NCBI GenBank assembly: GCA_903875605.1
Contig: CAIQWT010000061.1
Span: forward strand, 62,001 to 126,000
Source of the DNA: an uncultured Geobacteraceae bacterium
GTDB lineage: Bacteria; Desulfobacterota; Desulfuromonadia; Geobacterales; Pseudopelobacteraceae
Direction of reading: 5' to 3'
DNA length: 64,000 nucleotides
Under the pieces are notes generated by a model. It ran no database searches and had not been told where the DNA came from. It was given only the letters and a program-made list of their open reading frames with translations. Both the position numbers and the translations under genes were made by a program. Below are positions 34,787 to 43,858 of this stretch, one piece after another. Each line of letters starts with the position of its first letter. Within the stretch, counting starts at the first letter, position 1.

Positions 34787-35212
34787 TCAGGTGTTTGAGT
34801 ATGTTTTGTCCGCGTCGGCAAGGTCCTTGAGAGTTACCCCTTCTAGCACGCTGCGAACCTGTTCCTGAACCCGCATCCATATCGGATGGATATTGCAGTA
34901 GTCGGAGCGGTCACAATTGCCTGGGTTAACAACACAGCGGTTGGGGTTTATATGACCCTCTACCGCTTCAACTACTTCAAGCAGTGTAATGCTTTCCGGT
35001 GTTCGCCCCAGCATAAAACCACCGCCAGTACCACGAAAGGACTTGACCAGGCCCATCTTACTGAACTGTTGGAATATTTTGGCAAGAAAGGTGGGTGGGA
35101 CATCGACTGCTGCTGCAATATCACTCAGTAAGCAGACCTTTTCAATTGGCTTTCCTGCAAGATACACGATGCCTCTGATTGCATATTCACCCTTGCGGGT
35201 AAGTTCCATCAT
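34787..35212 (-). CDS. Rrf2-family transcriptional regulator, probable iron-sulfur sensor
   Basis: 141 residues. The winged helix (about 1-75) has GEYAIRGIVYLA and SFRGTGGGFMLGR. Three cysteines, C93-x6-C100-x5-C106, sit in the loop where IscR, NsrR and related proteins hold a cluster, with spacing close to IscR. It therefore probably senses iron-sulfur state, nitric oxide or redox. AGGAG is 8 bases before the ATG and is part of a perfect inverted repeat, which suggests autoregulation. No isc genes are next to it. Confidence 0.85.
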   Translation of the reverse strand: MMELTRKGEYAIRGIVYLAGKPIEKVCLLSDIAAAVDVPPTFLAKIFQQFSKMGLVKSFRGTGGGFMLGRTPESITLLEVVEAVEGHINPNRCVVNPGNCDRSDYCNIHPIWMRVQEQVRSVLEGVTLKDLADADKTYSNT

Positions 35213-35220
35213 AAACAGAC

Positions 35221-35251
35221 TCCTAAAAAGACATAGTGTATCTTTTTAGGA
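35221..35251. promoter_or_regulatory. Perfect 11-base inverted repeat at the Rrf2 ribosome binding site
   Basis: TCCTAAAAAGA and TCTTTTTAGGA flank nine bases, ending nine bases before the start codon. On the minus strand the second arm supplies AGGA of the ribosome binding site. It may be an operator for Rrf2 itself or an RNA hairpin hiding that site. Confidence 0.65.
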
Positions 35252-35289
35252 GTTTTCGCGCAACTTGTCAACAAATATATCATGCTGTT

Positions 35290-36141
35290 TTATGCGGGCT
35301 GGCCCGGGAGTTCGTCCTCTATTCTGACCTTCTTTTTTCCGAAGATTAGAGCTACCCAGACGCTTATTTCATACATGAGGTATAACGGAATCATTATTAC
35401 AAACATGGTTATCAAGTCGGCGTGAAAAGCCGATATTATGGAACTTGCCAGTAGTGCGTATTTCCTTTTCGGTGCCAGGAACTGGTAGGTCACTATTCCA
35501 AATCTTGCCAGGATAAGCGTCAATACCGGCAGTTCGAAAATTAAACCAAACAGCAGGATCAAGCGCAGGCAAAAATTAACGTATGCGCTGATGTTGAACC
35601 AGCTTTGAAGGCCCTCTGCCTCATACGACAGGGAAAAGTTTATTATTACGGGCCAGATTATGACCAGAAAAAACATGGCGCCGATACAAAAAGTCAACGT
35701 GGAAGCGATGACAAAAGGAACTACCATCCTTCTCTCGCGCCTGGTCAGTCCGGGTGCGATAAAAAGCCATACCTGATAGAACACTACCGGAAGAACCATG
35801 ACAAAGCCAGCCAGCATGGAAATTTTGCATTGAATAAAAAAAGGTTCCAGAGGGGCGCTGTAGTTGAGTGGGTGTTGCTTCTGAGGTGCGTTTATTTCCT
35901 GGTCAAGCTTGTAGCGGATGTACATTGAAGGGGCAAGCTCTTTGACTTTGAGATATACGTCCTTCTTGATTTCAGTCAGATAAGTCTTGCCGGTTAGCGG
36001 TTTTTCGATGAATTTAAGCAATTCACCGGAGAAGTTCCAGGCAACTCCCATCCCGATAACCACAGCTATCACTATGACGACCAATCTTTTACGGAGTTCA
36101 ACTAAATGTTCAATAAAGGGGATTACTTTCTCTTCGCTCAT
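35290..36141 (-). CDS. tatC: Sec-independent protein translocase subunit TatC
   Basis: 283 residues with FIEHLVELRKRL at the N-terminus, the TatC signature, and six predicted membrane helices. FIAPGLTRRERR and the AGFVMVLPVVFYQVW segment are conserved. The first periplasmic loop (about residues 45-100) is longer than in Escherichia coli by roughly 30 residues and is charged. TatC recognises twin-arginine signals and exports folded proteins. AGGAA precedes the ATG. No tatA or tatB is adjacent. Confidence 0.93.
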   Translation of the reverse strand: MSEEKVIPFIEHLVELRKRLVVIVIAVVIGMGVAWNFSGELLKFIEKPLTGKTYLTEIKKDVYLKVKELAPSMYIRYKLDQEINAPQKQHPLNYSAPLEPFFIQCKISMLAGFVMVLPVVFYQVWLFIAPGLTRRERRMVVPFVIASTLTFCIGAMFFLVIIWPVIINFSLSYEAEGLQSWFNISAYVNFCLRLILLFGLIFELPVLTLILARFGIVTYQFLAPKRKYALLASSIISAFHADLITMFVIMIPLYLMYEISVWVALIFGKKKVRIEDELPGQPA

Positions 36142-36199
36142 GCGTTCTTCCTATCATAGTGGTGTACAGGCTTGCAACTCCTATTGCCATGCATATCAG

Positions 36200-38527
36200 T
36201 CAGCGGCGCTTCTTTGTACCCCATTTCCCTTTTTCTGAACTTTTTCCCTTGCTGTGACTGCTCTTGCTGTCCCGGTTTTCACCCACTGGCTTCACTCCGG
36301 TCAAACGCTTGCCCCGCAAAGGGATACGCGGGTACTCTTCCGTTTTTAATGCCGCCGCTTGAGTCCCGGGTTCTGAAGTGGCGGCAGTATGTGCAACCAG
36401 GACAAATTCAATTCGCCGTGTAGCTGGTGATACTGATGACACGGTGACCCTGGCGGCATCGCCGATCCGAAATACTTTACCGCTGCGCCTGCCAATCAAA
36501 GAGTGCTGCTTCTCAGCGTGACTATATATATCGTCATTCAAGGTCGATATATGAACCAGGCCTTCCACAAAAAGCTCTTCAAGTTCAACGAAGAAGCCGA
36601 AGCCGGTTACTCCAGTTATGAATCCGTCAAACTCCTGGCCAACGTGCTGCTGCATATACTGAAGTTTTTTCATCTCAACGACATCGCGTTCGGCTTCCAT
36701 CGCAACCCGTTCCCGCTTGCTGGTATGTTCCGCAACCTCGCCCAGCCGTTCAGTGGCAATAGCAAGCTGTCTTGATGCACGCTTATTTTCCAGTCCGTCT
36801 TCTGTCGAAGATAAAGATAGAACCGCCTTTAATATACGATGTACCACCAGATCAGGGTAGCGCCGTATGGGCGAAGTAAAATGGCAATAACAATCTGAAG
36901 CCAATCCGAAATGCCCGACATTGTCAGCGGCATAACGGGCCTGTTTCATACAACGCAGCAGGGCATAGTTGATCATACGTTCTTCGGGACGACCGTCCGC
37001 TTGTGCCAGCAGGCGCTGAAGCTCAGATGGCTTGACCTTGTCTTCTGACATGGAGAACTCGTAACCAAAGCCATATACGAATTCTTGAAAGGTATGCAAT
37101 TTAGCTGGATCTGGATTCTCATGAACACGGTACAGAAATGGCGTGTTCCTTGCGGTGATTTCTCGTGCCACAGCCTCGTTGGCGGCCAGCATAAACTCTT
37201 CTATCAGCTGATGAGCCAGGTTTCGCTCGGCGCGAATAATGCCTTCAGTTTGGCCGGTCAGGCCGATGATTATCTCCGGCTCAGGCAGGTCAAAGTCTAT
37301 ACTGCCCCGCTTTTTGCGCATATCCATCAAAATCAGGGCCAATTCTTTCATTTCACGCAGCATCGGTGCTACAGGGCGGTGTTTATCGGCCAGCTCAAGA
37401 TCCTCATCGACAATAATCTGCTTAACAATAGTGTAGGTAAGGCGTGCCGCACTTTTTATCACGCTGGAGTAGAAAGTCGACTCCACCATGGCCCCGGTAC
37501 GGTCAAATAACATTTCGGCTGTCATTGTCAGGCGGTCCACGTTTGGGTTGAGAGAGCAGATGCCGTTAGAAAGCCGTTCCGGAAGCATTGGAATGCATCT
37601 GTCTGGGAAGTATACCGAAGTTCCGCGTAGATACGCCTCCCTATCCAGCGGGCCGTCTTTTTTAACATAGTGGGATACATCAGCTATTGAGACCCACAGT
37701 CGGAAATTTCTCCCCTCACATCTCAAGGAAACTGCGTCATCAAAATCACGGGCCGTTTCGCCATCTATTGTTACGGTGGGCATTGATCGCAGGTCAACGC
37801 GATCCTTCAGCTCTTCGAGAGAAACTTTGTCAGTAATACATTCGGCCTCGGCCAGTACGTCCGTACCAAAGACGTGCGGCAGATCAAAGCGGCGGATGAC
37901 CGACTGAATCTCCACTTCAGGATCATCCGGCCACCCCAGTATCTCGACAATTCTCCCTTCTGCAGGGCGACCACCGGTTGGATATGATGTCAGTTCTGCC
38001 ACAACCTGATGGCCGTCTTCTGCACGTCCGCGCCCTTTAACCGGAATCGATACGACGAGATTAAGGCGTAAATCCTCCGGGATGACAATTGCGCCACGCC
38101 TGGTCTCCTCATATCGCCCTACGACTCGACTGGTAGAACGTTCGAGTACTGTCAGTACGCGGCCGTCCAGTTTGTTTCCACCCATGCGGCTTGGTGAGAA
38201 ACTGGCTTCCACCAGATCACCGTGAAGTGAACTTCTCAGAAACTTTGAAGGAATGAAAATATCTTCGCCACCATCTTCCGGAGTCACAAAGCCGTAACCA
38301 TCACGGTGCACCGATATTCGGCCGCGGATTGTCCTGGTCTTTCCCGGCAGGCTGTAATTATTGCCCTTCATCCGGGTCACATCGCCCTCTTCGATTAAGT
38401 CATCCAAGAGGTTTTTCAGTTCCCGTTTCACCTGACGACCGCCAAACTCCCGTTCAAGTGACGTAAAAACGGCCGATCCATCATGCCGCTTGAAGTATTC
38501 CAGTATAAGTTTTTTGGTGACATTCAT
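36200..38527 (-). CDS. rnr: Ribonuclease R
   Basis: 775 residues: N-terminal helix-turn-helix, cold-shock domains (KTRTIRGRISVHRDGYGFV), the RNB catalytic domain with ITIDGETARDFDDAVSL-type aspartates (TIDGETARDFDDAV) and DRCIPMLPERL, an S1 domain near 620-700 (FDGFITGVTGFGFFV) and a basic tail ending GKWGTKKRR. It degrades structured RNA 3' to 5'. AAGGAG is 7 bases before the ATG. The copy of the 17-base repeat lies 21 bases upstream. Confidence 0.95.
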   Translation of the reverse strand: MNVTKKLILEYFKRHDGSAVFTSLEREFGGRQVKRELKNLLDDLIEEGDVTRMKGNNYSLPGKTRTIRGRISVHRDGYGFVTPEDGGEDIFIPSKFLRSSLHGDLVEASFSPSRMGGNKLDGRVLTVLERSTSRVVGRYEETRRGAIVIPEDLRLNLVVSIPVKGRGRAEDGHQVVAELTSYPTGGRPAEGRIVEILGWPDDPEVEIQSVIRRFDLPHVFGTDVLAEAECITDKVSLEELKDRVDLRSMPTVTIDGETARDFDDAVSLRCEGRNFRLWVSIADVSHYVKKDGPLDREAYLRGTSVYFPDRCIPMLPERLSNGICSLNPNVDRLTMTAEMLFDRTGAMVESTFYSSVIKSAARLTYTIVKQIIVDEDLELADKHRPVAPMLREMKELALILMDMRKKRGSIDFDLPEPEIIIGLTGQTEGIIRAERNLAHQLIEEFMLAANEAVAREITARNTPFLYRVHENPDPAKLHTFQEFVYGFGYEFSMSEDKVKPSELQRLLAQADGRPEERMINYALLRCMKQARYAADNVGHFGLASDCYCHFTSPIRRYPDLVVHRILKAVLSLSSTEDGLENKRASRQLAIATERLGEVAEHTSKRERVAMEAERDVVEMKKLQYMQQHVGQEFDGFITGVTGFGFFVELEELFVEGLVHISTLNDDIYSHAEKQHSLIGRRSGKVFRIGDAARVTVSSVSPATRRIEFVLVAHTAATSEPGTQAAALKTEEYPRIPLRGKRLTGVKPVGENRDSKSSHSKGKSSEKGKWGTKKRR

Positions 38528-38547
38528 TGACCAGCTCCTTGATGATC

Positions 38548-38564
38548 AGCTTGACTACATGAGT
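38548..38564. repeat. 17-base repeat, copy 2
   Basis: AGCTTGACTACATGAGT, identical to 22754-22770. Here ACTACA within it also pairs with TGTAGT a few bases on. It lies between divergent rnr and the second NosL locus. Confidence 0.6.
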
Positions 38565-38695
38565 ACTAACTGTAGTGTTAGTTTTAACGTAACGCAAAGT
38601 CAACATTGATTTGCGCTCCAGGCCTTGACTCTCTATTGCACAGCCGCTCTATTTGCGATATAAACGTCCGGTATTGCCAAAAAAAGGGGCCACCC

Positions 38696-39172
38696 ATGAA
38701 AAATATTATCACGGTAGCTGTTCTGATCGGTTTTCTGTTTGCAGTAGATGTTCCGGCCGCAGATAAGAAGGGTGCTGCAGCTCCGGCCGGAGCCAAGTGT
38801 CCGGTCTGCGGAATGTTTGTTGTAAAATACCCCGACTGGACCGCATCAGCCCGCTTTAAGGACGGCACTACATCCTATTATGACGGCCCTAAGGATATGT
38901 TCAGCCACTATTTTGATATAGCCCGCTATACTCCCGGAAAACGTCAGGCCGACATTGTTGCGTTGGCCGTGAAGGAGTATTACTCCTTGCAGATGATAGA
39001 TGCACACAGTGCTTTTTTTGTGACCGGAAGTGATATCTACGGGCCGATGGGAAGTGAATTGATACCGTTTAAGACTGTGAAGGACGCCAATTCATTTAAG
39101 CTTGATCACAAAGGGAAGCGTATTCTACGTTTCAATGAGATTACCAAACTGTCCATAACTGCACTCAATTAG
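38696..39172 (+). CDS. NosL-family exported protein, first gene of the NosL-ABC locus
   Basis: 158 residues, signal peptide (about 1-21), then C35-P-V-C38-G-M40. Unlike the two paralogues near 15 kb it lacks the second cysteine pair, having instead FKDGTTSYYDGPKDMF, closer to classical NosL. It probably binds copper(I) in the periplasm. AAGGGG precedes the ATG at 38696; an earlier in-frame start has no signal peptide. The genes that follow encode an ABC transporter, which recalls the NosFY neighbours of classical NosL although the permease type is different. Confidence 0.85.
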   Translation: MKNIITVAVLIGFLFAVDVPAADKKGAAAPAGAKCPVCGMFVVKYPDWTASARFKDGTTSYYDGPKDMFSHYFDIARYTPGKRQADIVALAVKEYYSLQMIDAHSAFFVTGSDIYGPMGSELIPFKTVKDANSFKLDHKGKRILRFNEITKLSITALN

Positions 39173-39211
39173 TTACTGAATCATATCTTTGCTGAGTCAG
39201 GAAAGAGCACC

Positions 39212-39487
39212 ATGCGTCGCTCATTACAATTTCTACTTTTTACCGCAGTAAGTTTAGTGATGTTTCTCCTGCTGCCACTGCATGCCAGTTATGTGCGGCT
39301 GCACTCGGTCGACGAGTCAAGGTCATTGCGGAGTTTGCACGTGACGGATCTCTGTCTTGCGACTGAGGCCCGCTACACTCGCCACCCGGCAATGGCAGAC
39401 CGTCACGCCCCTTTTCAGGAACACCCCATGGCGCTTGAACATTTCCCAACTGGTTCGCTGATCCTGCCTAATCTTCCCGAACGGTGA
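39212..39487 (+). CDS. Small exported His-rich protein of unknown function
   Basis: 91 residues. A hydrophobic segment (about 6-24) acts as signal or anchor. The mature part has eight histidines (for example YTRHPAMADRHAPFQEHP and LEHFPTGSL) and one cysteine. AGGAAAG precedes the ATG. Its stop overlaps the permease start as GTGA, so it belongs to this operon. Histidine spacing suggests metal binding, by composition only. Confidence 0.7.
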   Translation: MRRSLQFLLFTAVSLVMFLLLPLHASYVRLHSVDESRSLRSLHVTDLCLATEARYTRHPAMADRHAPFQEHPMALEHFPTGSLILPNLPER

Positions 39488-40629
39488 AAAACGTGCAAAA
39501 AGCAATTGAACGACATTTAAATATCCTTGAATTTACGCTTGCATCGCTGCTGCGAAGAAAAGCTAAAAATCTGTCCCTGCTTGCGATGTATCTGTTGGTG
39601 GTCTTCATGTTGGCATCACTCCAGTTCTTTGTTACGGCACTGAAAAGAGAGGCTGCCATTATTCTGGACGATGCTCCGGATATGGTCGTGCAGCGACTGA
39701 TGGCTGGCCGACAGGATCTGGTTCCAGGTAGCTATGCTTCTGAAATTGCCCTGATCAAGGGCGTGACTGCAGTGCGTCCGCGCTTATGGGGCTATTATTA
39801 TGATGCTCTTAATGGTGCAAATTATACGATTATGGCGAGTGATGATCCAACTGCTGTGGCAGAACGGGCATCCATAGGTTCTGGCATAGCAAGAAGCCGC
39901 AATCTTGCCGTCGGCGACTTGCTGCCGCTAATCAGTTATGATAAAAACCCGATCATGCTGGAGATCGGTACAATATTCCCGAGTGGTTCTGACCTCATAG
40001 CAGCCGATCTGATTATGATCACTCCTGAGGACTTTCATAAACTGTTTAATTTCCCTTCCGGTCAGGCAACCGATCTGGCTGTCACGGTACATAACCCGAA
40101 AGAGCTTCCGACTGTCGCAGCCAAGGTTGCCAGCCAGCTCCCGGATTCCCGCCCTATCCTGAAAAGTGAGATTATGCGCACCTATCAGTCAATTTTCGAC
40201 TGGCGAGGGGGAATGACCCTGGTAATCCTGACGACGTCGCTGCTCTCATTCATCATTTTTGCCTGGGATAAAGCAACCGGCCTTTCAGCAGAAGAACGAA
40301 AGGAAATCGGTATTCTGAAGTCTATCGGCTGGGAAACGTCCGATGTATTGCTTCTTAAATTATGGGAAGGCACGGTAATCTCGCTTACGGCTTTTCTGCT
40401 TGGTGTCGTGCTGGCCTACTGGCATGTGTTTTTTCTGTCTGCGCCGCTTTTTGCCCAGGCACTTAAGGGATGGTCGGTTATCTATCCGCGGTTTCAGTTA
40501 ATTCCGGTTGTTGATGCTTATCAATTGACGATACTCTTTTTTCTGACGGTGGTGCCATATACTACAGCGACGGTAATTCCCTGCTGGCGAGCGGCCACGA
40601 TTGATCCAGATGCCGCTATGAGGTATTAA
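39484..40629 (+). CDS. ABC transporter permease, FtsX/MacB type
   Basis: 381 residues starting at GTG with a four-base overlap to the previous gene. One helix near the N-terminus (about 27-50), a periplasmic domain of about 190 residues, then three helices (about 245-265, 295-320, 345-370), the MacB/LolC topology. Such permeases do not form a simple channel but transmit ATP-driven movement to periplasmic partners. It is followed after one base by the ATPase gene. Confidence 0.85.
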   Translation: MKNVQKAIERHLNILEFTLASLLRRKAKNLSLLAMYLLVVFMLASLQFFVTALKREAAIILDDAPDMVVQRLMAGRQDLVPGSYASEIALIKGVTAVRPRLWGYYYDALNGANYTIMASDDPTAVAERASIGSGIARSRNLAVGDLLPLISYDKNPIMLEIGTIFPSGSDLIAADLIMITPEDFHKLFNFPSGQATDLAVTVHNPKELPTVAAKVASQLPDSRPILKSEIMRTYQSIFDWRGGMTLVILTTSLLSFIIFAWDKATGLSAEERKEIGILKSIGWETSDVLLLKLWEGTVISLTAFLLGVVLAYWHVFFLSAPLFAQALKGWSVIYPRFQLIPVVDAYQLTILFFLTVVPYTTATVIPCWRAATIDPDAAMRY

Positions 40630-40630
40630 C

Positions 40631-41359
40631 GTGATAGAACTTTCACGAATAACAAAGTCCTTTAACAGTGGTAAACCGAATCAATTTACTGCAGTGGATA
40701 ATGTAAGTCTTGTCATCAATCCTGCTCAAATAACGGTTTTTAAGGGGCCAAGCGGTTCCGGAAAAACTTCGCTCCTGACGATGATCGGCTGTATGGCACG
40801 ACCCACTTCCGGACGGATATTTCTGCGCGGAGTCGCTGCAGCGGTTCCATTCCAGCAGGAGGGGGCGGAGTCCGTAGAAATAACCAGTCTCCCGGAGCGT
40901 TTTTTGAACGAAATCCGCCGCTCGACCTTCGGATTCATTTTCCAACAGTTCAACCTGGTCAAAGGAATTTCTTCCCTTGAAAATGTCATGCTACCGGCCT
41001 ATCCAACCGGTGAAGGAAGGGCTCTTTTTCGTGCCAGGGCATTAAATCTGATGGAGCAGTTCAGTATATCACGCCTTGCCGGACAGCAGGTTGAGCTGCT
41101 TTCTGGAGGGGAGCTGCAGCGGGTAGCCATTGCCAGAGCCCTGATCAATAATCCCGCCATTATTGTAGCTGATGAACCAACGGCACATCTTGACTCAAAA
41201 TTGTCGCAGGAGTTTATGGAGATTGCCGGCAGGTTGAAAGGGGAGGGGAAGAGTGTGCTGATTGCTAGTCACGACCCGATAGTATTCGATTCTCCTTTGG
41301 TCGATTCGCTGATTGAAATGCGAGACGGTGCGGTAGACGCCAGTCGGGGTCGCCGGTGA
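40631..41359 (+). CDS. ABC transporter ATP-binding protein, LolD/MacB type
   Basis: 242 residues, GTG start. Walker A GPSGSGKT at 39-46, a Q-loop FIFQQFNLV, signature LSGGELQRVAIARAL and Walker B IIVADEPTAHLD are intact. A segment of about 25 residues between Walker A and the Q-loop (GVAAAVPFQQEGAES) is longer than usual. It overlaps the next gene by four bases (GTGA) and powers the adjacent permease. Confidence 0.92.
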   Translation: MIELSRITKSFNSGKPNQFTAVDNVSLVINPAQITVFKGPSGSGKTSLLTMIGCMARPTSGRIFLRGVAAAVPFQQEGAESVEITSLPERFLNEIRRSTFGFIFQQFNLVKGISSLENVMLPAYPTGEGRALFRARALNLMEQFSISRLAGQQVELLSGGELQRVAIARALINNPAIIVADEPTAHLDSKLSQEFMEIAGRLKGEGKSVLIASHDPIVFDSPLVDSLIEMRDGAVDASRGRR

Positions 41360-42351
41360 TTCTCCATCCCGCTGCCCTGGCACTACTCTTGATTGCGCTA
41401 CTGGTCTCAGGACTGGGGATATATGCCGGCTATTACGGTGTACGGATTCTTGCTCGATGGGATCCTGTTAGCGGCAGCGAAGAACAGTTGGAGTTGGAGC
41501 GCAGAACCTATCTGATATCGACAATCATGAGTTATATTCTCAGCTTTGAGCTCATGTCACTGTTCCTGTTTGTTTATACAGCCGACGACCTACATACTCT
41601 GTTTACCGGCGCCATGTGCGCAGCTGGGACTCTGGCTGTCAATCCATTCGGCTATCCGGCCCTGCTTATCAAGATCGTCAATTTTCTGCTGGCGGGGGTC
41701 TGGCTGATCGTAAACTATGCAGATAACAAAGGCTATGACTACCCTCTGATTAAGATTAAATACGAACTGCTTAATCTTCTTGTGCCGCTACTGGCACTGG
41801 AATGCTGTCTGTTATTCGCCTACTTCGCCGGTATAAAGCCGAATATAATAACCTCCTGCTGCGGCAGTCTGTTCAGCAGGGAGTCGGTCAGTTTGGGAGG
41901 GAATCTCTCCTCCTTGCCACACCTGCCGATGCAGATGGCCTTCTTTTCCGGTATGATAATTACGGCTCTGAGTGGATTGTATTACTATCTGCGGGGGCGT
42001 GCCTGTTACCTCTTCTCGATTTCCGCAACCGTTACGTTTCTTATATCAACAACTTCCATTATATCATTTATCTGCCTCTATTTCTACGAACTCCCTACGC
42101 ATCACTGCCCGTTCTGTCTGTTGCAGAAAGAATACTACTATGTCGGCTATCTTCTGTATGCCACCCTCTTCAGCGGGGCTGTTGCGGGGATAGGAGCCGG
42201 TCTGCTGATGCCTTTCAGAAAGATAGGTAGTCTGCTACATATAATCCCCGGTATTCAGCGCAGCCTCACCCTCATTACCCTCGTCTGCTATTTGATCTTT
42301 TCGCTGATCACGGTCTGGAAAATAGTTTTTTCAGCACTAAAGCTGGGTTGA
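41356..42351 (+). CDS. Polytopic membrane protein with cysteine motifs, function unknown
   Basis: 331 residues with about eight predicted membrane helices. Cysteines occur as LECCLL, ITSCCGSLF (after helix four, probably at a membrane surface) and HHCPFCLLQ near residue 255. The C-P-x-C pair preceded by two histidines resembles a redox or metal site. It starts at GTG, overlapping the ATPase gene. I do not recognise a family. A role with NosL in moving metal or electrons across the membrane is inferred from the operon. Confidence 0.65.
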   Translation: MILHPAALALLLIALLVSGLGIYAGYYGVRILARWDPVSGSEEQLELERRTYLISTIMSYILSFELMSLFLFVYTADDLHTLFTGAMCAAGTLAVNPFGYPALLIKIVNFLLAGVWLIVNYADNKGYDYPLIKIKYELLNLLVPLLALECCLLFAYFAGIKPNIITSCCGSLFSRESVSLGGNLSSLPHLPMQMAFFSGMIITALSGLYYYLRGRACYLFSISATVTFLISTTSIISFICLYFYELPTHHCPFCLLQKEYYYVGYLLYATLFSGAVAGIGAGLLMPFRKIGSLLHIIPGIQRSLTLITLVCYLIFSLITVWKIVFSALKLG

Positions 42352-42478
42352 TTTCTCGCGTTACGGCGAGTCTGTTGATCTAATTACCTACAATAAAAAT
42401 GAATTTATCATTGACACGCACATATAATTAAGCATAAAAGGATTAAAAATATCGTATAGGTTTTTAAAGGGTGGTCAA

Positions 42479-43798
42479 ATGGTCAACACAAAGTATCTAA
42501 TGGTGATTCTGTTTTGCGCTGGCCTGCTGTCCGGGTGTGGTGAGAACGAAACTAAGTCAAACAGAATTCCAGCCGCATCCAGTAGCTATATTGTCGTTGC
42601 CTGGAACGATCTTGGTATGCACTGCCTAAATCCAAGTTATGACACCGCAGTTATTCTGCCACCCTATAATACTGTCTGGGCCCAGGTTATCAAGCGTGCC
42701 AACCCGCCGCAGGTGGTTACAGCCGGATTAACGGTGTCATATAGTATTCTCAATAACACCACCTCGCAAAAGGGTCTATTCACACAGTTTTGGACTAATG
42801 CTTTAAAACTATTCGGAAAAGCCCCCGCTCAGGATAAGGGTCTTAATCTCGTTAATTCAGCTATCAGCAATGGTTTGACTGGTACCATGGTTGTCAATGG
42901 CGATCACTTCCAGGTTAATGGTATTCCGGTTGTCCCGATTAACGATAATGGAGTTAAAAACCCTTATCAGATAGCCGAAATAACGGTAAAAGACGCATCG
43001 GGCACAATTGTTGCCCAAACCCAGGCTACTGTGCCGACTTCGGATGAGATTAATTGCGGTAAATGTCATGCAAGTTCAACCGTAAATGCTACCGTCACGG
43101 ATGTATTTAATGATGTTCTGGCCAAACATGATTCAAGCCACGGTACAGTACTCTTATCCCAAAAACCGGTGCTGTGTGCATCTTGTCACGGCAGTCCTGC
43201 GCTGGGGACTTCAGGTTCCGGCACCTCAGGAAAGTATCTATCTCAGGCAATCCATGGTTTCCATTCCAGGCTGGCCGCTTCACAGCAGCCCTCCTGTTAT
43301 GATTGCCATCCTGGAGCCTCAACAAAATGTAATCGTAGTATCAGCCACACAAATGCCGAAGGCAACTGCACTACATGTCATGGCACTCTGGCCAATGTTG
43401 CTGCGACCATTACGGCAAACCCACCGCGTATTCCCTGGGAAACTGAGCCTAAATGTGCATCATCAAGCTGCCATAGCAGCACGATCTCTCAGGTTGATAC
43501 CGGCACTACACTCTATCGCAATGCTATCGGCCACGGAGGAATATACTGTGCAGGCTGTCATGGCAGTCCGCACGCAATGGTTCCTTCAAATATCGCAAGC
43601 GATAACTATCAGGCTCTGCAGTACCAAGCAAAAGCTTTACCACTGGGTGATTGCCGGAATTGCCATGATGGTAAGCGTGGTGGCGGCAATAACTTCTCGA
43701 GGGAACATAATGGCAGAACCTCTGCCTGTAATGTATGCCACACCGGTTTTTCTGATGCGGGAAACACGACAAAATGGCCACACCAATTTCAATGGTAG
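42479..43798 (+). CDS. Multihaem c-type cytochrome lipoprotein
   Basis: 439 residues. A lipobox at Cys20 (LLSGCG) precedes a haem-free N-terminal domain with NDLGMHCLNPSYD, a motif seen in cytochromes of metal reducers. After residue 190 there are seven CXXCH sites (CGKCH, CASCH, CYDCH, CTTCH, CAGCH, CRNCH, CNVCH) and one CASSSCH, an unusual four-residue spacing that could hold an eighth haem. It would carry electrons at the periplasmic or outer surface. AAGG precedes the ATG. The 127-base gap to the membrane gene could hold its own promoter. Confidence 0.9.
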   Translation: MVNTKYLMVILFCAGLLSGCGENETKSNRIPAASSSYIVVAWNDLGMHCLNPSYDTAVILPPYNTVWAQVIKRANPPQVVTAGLTVSYSILNNTTSQKGLFTQFWTNALKLFGKAPAQDKGLNLVNSAISNGLTGTMVVNGDHFQVNGIPVVPINDNGVKNPYQIAEITVKDASGTIVAQTQATVPTSDEINCGKCHASSTVNATVTDVFNDVLAKHDSSHGTVLLSQKPVLCASCHGSPALGTSGSGTSGKYLSQAIHGFHSRLAASQQPSCYDCHPGASTKCNRSISHTNAEGNCTTCHGTLANVAATITANPPRIPWETEPKCASSSCHSSTISQVDTGTTLYRNAIGHGGIYCAGCHGSPHAMVPSNIASDNYQALQYQAKALPLGDCRNCHDGKRGGGNNFSREHNGRTSACNVCHTGFSDAGNTTKWPHQFQW

Positions 43799-43826
43799 CA
43801 TCAGCAGTTATCGTATTTAGATTTGA

Positions 43827-43858
43827 GGGCCTTTCCGGAGTATTTGGGAAGGCCCTTT
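43827..43858 (+). terminator. Intrinsic terminator after the multihaem cytochrome gene
   Basis: GGGCCTTTCC (43827-43836) and GGGAAGGCCC (43846-43855) form a ten-pair stem with one T-G pair, followed by TTT. The T-run is short. Confidence 0.65.
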
